Part shown: in pieces, positions 60,870 to 64,000 of the stretch
How the letters are laid out: every line of letters starts with the position of its first letter
Position numbering within the stretch: position 1 is the first letter of the stretch
Assembly: GCF_014201315.1 (NCBI RefSeq)
Contig: NZ_JACHDY010000003.1
Coordinates: forward strand, 248,001-312,000
From: Edaphobacter lichenicola
GTDB lineage: Bacteria; Acidobacteriota; Terriglobia; Terriglobales; Acidobacteriaceae
Length of the DNA: 64,000 nucleotides
Direction of reading: 5' to 3'
The notes under the pieces: generated by a model
What the model was told of the DNA's origin: nothing
What the model saw: only the letters and a program-made list of their open reading frames with translations
Database searches by the model: none
Made by a program: the position numbers and the translations under genes

Positions 60870-63413
60870 TTACGTGATGTTGCAGAAGGCTGTGGGTAGT
60901 TTGTCGGCGGTGACGGCTACTATGGAGTTGCTGTTGTTGCGGAGGAGGGTGATTTCGGCGCGGCCGTTGGACATCTCTACGACCCGTGAGGCTTTCGTGG
61001 TGCCGCGGTTGTCGATGAGGGTGCCGAGGCCGGCGATGGTGAAGCGCAGACGCGTGCGGGCGTCGAGACAGAGGATGCCTTTTGTGTCGTAGAGTTTTGC
61101 TTCTACTGTGACTGCCTCTTTGCCGTCGATTTGGCTACGCGATTTTTCGGTGAGCTTTAGTTCGGTGGGGGTGCCCCAGGTTTCGGTCTGGTAGAGGAAG
61201 GTGATCTCGTCGGTGACGGTTTTGCCGTTTTTGGTGGCTACTACGCGCAATGTGTTTTTGCCGGTGGCGAAGGGAGTCATCCAGCGGAGGCCGGCGGCGG
61301 GGAAGTCCTGGCTGTTACGGTGCTTTGTGCCGCCGGATTTGCCGTTGACGAAGAGTTCGGCGGTGTCGCAGTTGGAGTAGACCTTGACCATCTTCTGTTC
61401 GCCTTCTGCGCCCCAGCGAATGGGCCAGGTGTGGCCGTAGATGTGGGCCATGGGGGACTCGGTCCAGTAGGACTGGAAGACGAAGTAGCTCTCCTTCTTC
61501 GTCATGTCGCGCTCGATGAGGCCCTTCTGGTTGATGCGGGGGATGGGGTTCTCTACGCGGAGGGGAGTGGTGAAGTCCTTGAAGATCCACTGGGCAGAGC
61601 CGGTGAGCCAGGGGAGGGTCTCCTGGGTTTTGAGGTACCAGTCGAAGAGGTTGCAGGCGTAGGTCTCGGACCAGTCGCCGTCTTTGGAGACGCGGGTCTG
61701 GCCGCCCGTGAGGAGGTAATCCATGCCGCGCTCATCTGTGCCTTTACCGGTTACAATTTTGCCGAGGACTTTGTCGGGGTCTTCGGAGTGGCGGCCGGCG
61801 TGGCTGTCGGCGCCCCACTCGGCGTGGAAGAGATGGTTGACGCGGTCGCGTTCGGTCTCGAGGGTCTTCTGATACTCGGTGTAGGCTCCGCGATACCAGC
61901 CGGCCCAGATGGAGGGCGAGTAGACGTCGGGGATGTCGCGGGCGAAGTCGCAGCGGCGGATGGTGGTGAGGCGGGAGGGGTCGAGTTGGTGGGAGAGGGT
62001 GTTGAGCTGCTGCAGGTAGTCGCGGATGGCCTGCTGATTGACTTCGGGGTATTCGGTGGGCCAGTCGTCTTCGTTGCCGAGGCCCCAGAGGAGGATGCTG
62101 GGGTGGTTGTAGTGCTGGGCGATCATGTTGCGGAGGGTGCGGCGACCCATCTCCTGGAAGATGTCGTTGCCGATGCCGGCGCGGCACCAGGGGATCTCCT
62201 CCCAGACGAGGATGCCGAGGCGGTCGCAGTGCTCGAGGACGCGGCGGGACTGCTGGTAGTGGGCGAGACGGATGAAGTTGACGCCCATGTCCTTGATGAG
62301 CTGCATCTCCTGGTCGATGAGGTCGTCGGGCATGGCGGCGGCGTAGCCTGCGTGGTCTTCGTGACGATGGGTACCGCGGAGGAGGAGACGCTCGCCGTTG
62401 AGTCTGAAGGGGCCGTGGGGGACGAACTCGGTGTGGCGAATGCCAAAAGTCTCGCGCGCGGTGTAGTCGGCGTCTGGGGTGTGGAGGGTGATGCGGCACT
62501 CGTAGAGCTGTGGGTCGGTGGGGCTCCATAGCTGGGGCTTTGCGAGGGTGAAGGTGGTGAGTTCGGCTGTGTCCTGCCAGGGTGGGAGCTTGTGGGCTGA
62601 TTGATGGACTGAGGTGCCTTTTGCGTCGACGACTTCGAGGGAGAGATTGATTGTTGTAGTGGAAGCGGATGGATTGTGCAGGGAGCCGAGGATCGTGATC
62701 TTCGCGGGGCTTTGTGGTGTGGGTAGATCGGTGCGGATGTGGATCGTTTCGAGGGAGACAGCTGGGACGTAGACGAGATTTACGTGACGGTACAGGCCTC
62801 CGTAGAGGCTGAAGTCGCTGAAGTCGGAGGGCATGCGGTCCTGATCGCGGGAGTTGTCGCAGAGGACGGAGATGGGGACGCCTGAGGGTTTCTTTGTCTT
62901 TGATTTTGCCTGGGCTGCGGTGGGATCTGTTGCCTGGGACGCGTCGGGTAGTAGGTCGGTGATGTCGAAGACGAACTCGTCGTAGCCTCCGGTGTGTTTT
63001 CCCGCTGATTTTTCTCCTACATAGACAGTGGTGGTCTGGCCGGCTCCTTCGAAGTGAAGGAGGGTTCGTCCATTTGTGAAGGGATTGGCGATGGGGACGT
63101 GGGTGCGATACCAGCCGTTGCCACGATAGTAGGGGACGTCGGGGTCGCAGCCGTCGTAGGCGTTGAAGCAGTGGGGCATGGCGATGGGCTGCCAGACGGC
63201 GACCTCTTCGCTGTGCCATGCCTCCCATGGGCTGCCGAGAGAGCCCTGGAGGAACTCCCATCCTTCGCTGAGGCGACGCAAGTGGGGTGGGTTGGCGTTG
63301 GAGTTGGCGGGGTTGCCGAGGGTGGCGATGGAGGCTTGTAGCGGGAGAGCAGGGAGCCACGAGGCTGCGACTGCGGTCGCGCTAGTCTTCAGGAAGTTTC
63401 GTCGCGAGTACAT
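60870..63413 (-). CDS. Tat-exported GH2 family glycoside hydrolase (beta-galactosidase-like)
   Basis: Enzyme of 847 residues. It opens with a Tat signal, SRRNFLKTS, then an Ala-rich core. The sugar-binding jelly roll ('GNGWYRTHVPI', 'LHFEGAGQTTTVYVG'), an Ig-like domain and a TIM barrel follow. The acid/base Glu is in 'LLWGLGNEDDWP' and the nucleophile in 'LFHAEWGADSHAG'. 'LLRGTHRHEDHAGYAAAMPDDLI' starts the barrel. A C-terminal DUF4982/BIG-type extension ('VKVYSNCDTAELFVNGKS') completes it. It probably acts on beta-galactosides or related glycans in the periplasm. Divergent from a ROK regulator, with a shared 259-base promoter region. Confidence 0.9.
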   Translation of the reverse strand: MYSRRNFLKTSATAVAASWLPALPLQASIATLGNPANSNANPPHLRRLSEGWEFLQGSLGSPWEAWHSEEVAVWQPIAMPHCFNAYDGCDPDVPYYRGNGWYRTHVPIANPFTNGRTLLHFEGAGQTTTVYVGEKSAGKHTGGYDEFVFDITDLLPDASQATDPTAAQAKSKTKKPSGVPISVLCDNSRDQDRMPSDFSDFSLYGGLYRHVNLVYVPAVSLETIHIRTDLPTPQSPAKITILGSLHNPSASTTTINLSLEVVDAKGTSVHQSAHKLPPWQDTAELTTFTLAKPQLWSPTDPQLYECRITLHTPDADYTARETFGIRHTEFVPHGPFRLNGERLLLRGTHRHEDHAGYAAAMPDDLIDQEMQLIKDMGVNFIRLAHYQQSRRVLEHCDRLGILVWEEIPWCRAGIGNDIFQEMGRRTLRNMIAQHYNHPSILLWGLGNEDDWPTEYPEVNQQAIRDYLQQLNTLSHQLDPSRLTTIRRCDFARDIPDVYSPSIWAGWYRGAYTEYQKTLETERDRVNHLFHAEWGADSHAGRHSEDPDKVLGKIVTGKGTDERGMDYLLTGGQTRVSKDGDWSETYACNLFDWYLKTQETLPWLTGSAQWIFKDFTTPLRVENPIPRINQKGLIERDMTKKESYFVFQSYWTESPMAHIYGHTWPIRWGAEGEQKMVKVYSNCDTAELFVNGKSGGTKHRNSQDFPAAGLRWMTPFATGKNTLRVVATKNGKTVTDEITFLYQTETWGTPTELKLTEKSRSQIDGKEAVTVEAKLYDTKGILCLDARTRLRFTIAGLGTLIDNRGTTKASRVVEMSNGRAEITLLRNNSNSIVAVTADKLPTAFCNIT

Positions 63414-63477
63414 CGTGGTTGTGGCTCTCCTCTTGGACGCCTGACATACGTTTTAATGGAAATTCCGGGCTATTTGT

Positions 63478-63494
63478 ATCGTTTGCGAAACAAT
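63478..63494. promoter_or_regulatory. Candidate operator between GH2 and ROK regulator genes
   Basis: ATCGTTTGCGAAACAAT contains GTTT-GCG-AAAC (63481-63491), a perfect 4+3+4 inverted repeat with further partial symmetry (T-N-GTTT...AAAC-N-A). It resembles sites bound by ROK (XylR-like) and LacI-type repressors. It lies 65 bases upstream of the GH2 start in the region shared with the ROK gene. Confidence 0.4.
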
Positions 63495-63672
63495 AATTCA
63501 AAGTATCTACAAAATGGTTGACCTCCAGTGATATAAAGACTCGTCGCGAAAGATGTCAAGCAAACGGCGGCTCGCGATGGATAGGAACGACAGTGCGGCG
63601 TTCGAGTTTGCCCACTTGATATGGTTTGATATGGATTCGCCCATTGATTTTATGAGACACGAAAGCTAAACA

Positions 63673-64000
63673 ATGCCCACCACGCAATCGACTCGATTTA
63701 CCTTTACCCGCAGGCAGAGCGCGTCGAACAAAACGCCACGCCAGATCAACCGGAACCTTGTCTTCAATCTGGTTCGCACACGGCAGCCGCTCTCGCGTGC
63801 CGATCTTGCTCGCGTCTCGGGCTTGCAGAGGAGCACGGTGTCGCTGATTGTGGAGGACCTGATTAAGGAGCGGTGGATTCTGGAGGGCTCGACGGGGCGG
63901 CCACCGCGGGGACGCAGGCCGACGTTTCTGGAGCTGAATCATCAACGTGTAGTGATTGCGCTGGATATTCATCCGTCGCAGACGACGGTTGCGGTGACCG
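63673..64000 (+). CDS. ROK family transcriptional regulator (3' end outside window)
   Basis: The frame from the ATG at 63673 stays open to the window edge (109 codons seen). It encodes an N-terminal winged HTH ('PRQINRNLVFNLVRTRQPLSRADLARVSGLQRSTVSLIVEDLIKERW'-type, recognition helix 'QRSTVSLIVEDL'), the wing 'GRPPRGRRPTFLELN', and the start of the ROK actin-like domain ('VVIALDIHPSQTTVAVT'). This is the XylR/NagC-like layout. Divergence from the GH2 gene suggests it controls that gene in response to a sugar. Confidence 0.85.
   Translation, partial: MPTTQSTRFTFTRRQSASNKTPRQINRNLVFNLVRTRQPLSRADLARVSGLQRSTVSLIVEDLIKERWILEGSTGRPPRGRRPTFLELNHQRVVIALDIHPSQTTVAVT

Noticed and set aside
63556..63972. 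138-codon minus-strand frame at the right edge
   Set aside because: Antisense to the ROK regulator frame, which has a clear HTH and ROK start and runs off the window.

Overview
The window looks like chromosomal DNA of an acidobacterium of the Terriglobia type (Edaphobacter, Granulicella or Terriglobus relatives). This is an inference from gene content: two tandem secreted VWA proteins of the VWFA-related acidobacterial type, a large Oar-like TonB-dependent receptor with an N-terminal carboxypeptidase-regulatory domain, many secreted amidohydrolases and glycosidases, and abundant dispersed palindromes. No rRNA, tRNA, CRISPR array, transposase, integrase or phage module was seen. One tmRNA gene (ssrA) is present.

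Layout. 0-13 kb: housekeeping and metabolic genes (ABC-F ATPase, two secreted amidohydrolases, DinB protein, FabI, Tat-exported Gfo/Idh/MocA oxidoreductase, membrane diguanylate cyclase, EVE protein, MurI, GerMN protein, amidase). 13-21.6 kb: phytanoyl-CoA dioxygenase family protein, DUF1015 protein, the VWA pair, a reverse-transsulfuration pair (cysteine/cystathionine synthase plus cystathionine lyase) and an acyl-CoA dehydrogenase. 21.6-30.8 kb: a candidate amino-sugar/beta-glycan locus made of a NagX-like protein, GH18 chitinase, TonB receptor, GntR/HutC regulator and GH9 enzyme. 30.8-36.6 kb: an MdtNOP-like efflux operon (outer-membrane factor, YtcA lipoprotein, HlyD adaptor, FUSC pump) behind an ECF sigma factor. 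37-44.5 kb: DoxX protein, orphan NarL-type regulator and a CzcBAC-type heavy-metal RND system. 44.7-51 kb: tmRNA, a PCYCxC-motif protein, a 1.2-kb stretch without convincing genes, pterin dehydratase, an HD-GYP response regulator, a secreted DinB protein and GlmU. 51-64 kb: a small CxxC/His protein, CPBP protease, PLP decarboxylase, GtaA-type protein, two M16 peptidases, GH24 lysozyme, GH2 glycosidase and a divergent ROK regulator cut by the right edge.

The most unusual content lies between and inside genes. A family of nested palindromes of about 180-210 bp occurs in three full copies and one half copy (20.2, 46.9, 49.5 and 56.6 kb); one copy has 36-bp perfect arms. A strand-asymmetric element of about 130 bp occurs twice, with a GTGGCGTATTTTT box, a small hairpin, an array of ACCAC words and a conserved tail (44.5 and 48.8 kb). 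A REP-like repeat appears to have entered murI in frame. Secreted-protein genes seem to start at non-canonical codons: ATA or ATT placed correctly behind strong Shine-Dalgarno sequences. The CzcA-like pump carries a His/Asp-rich insert built from a 24-bp tandem repeat.
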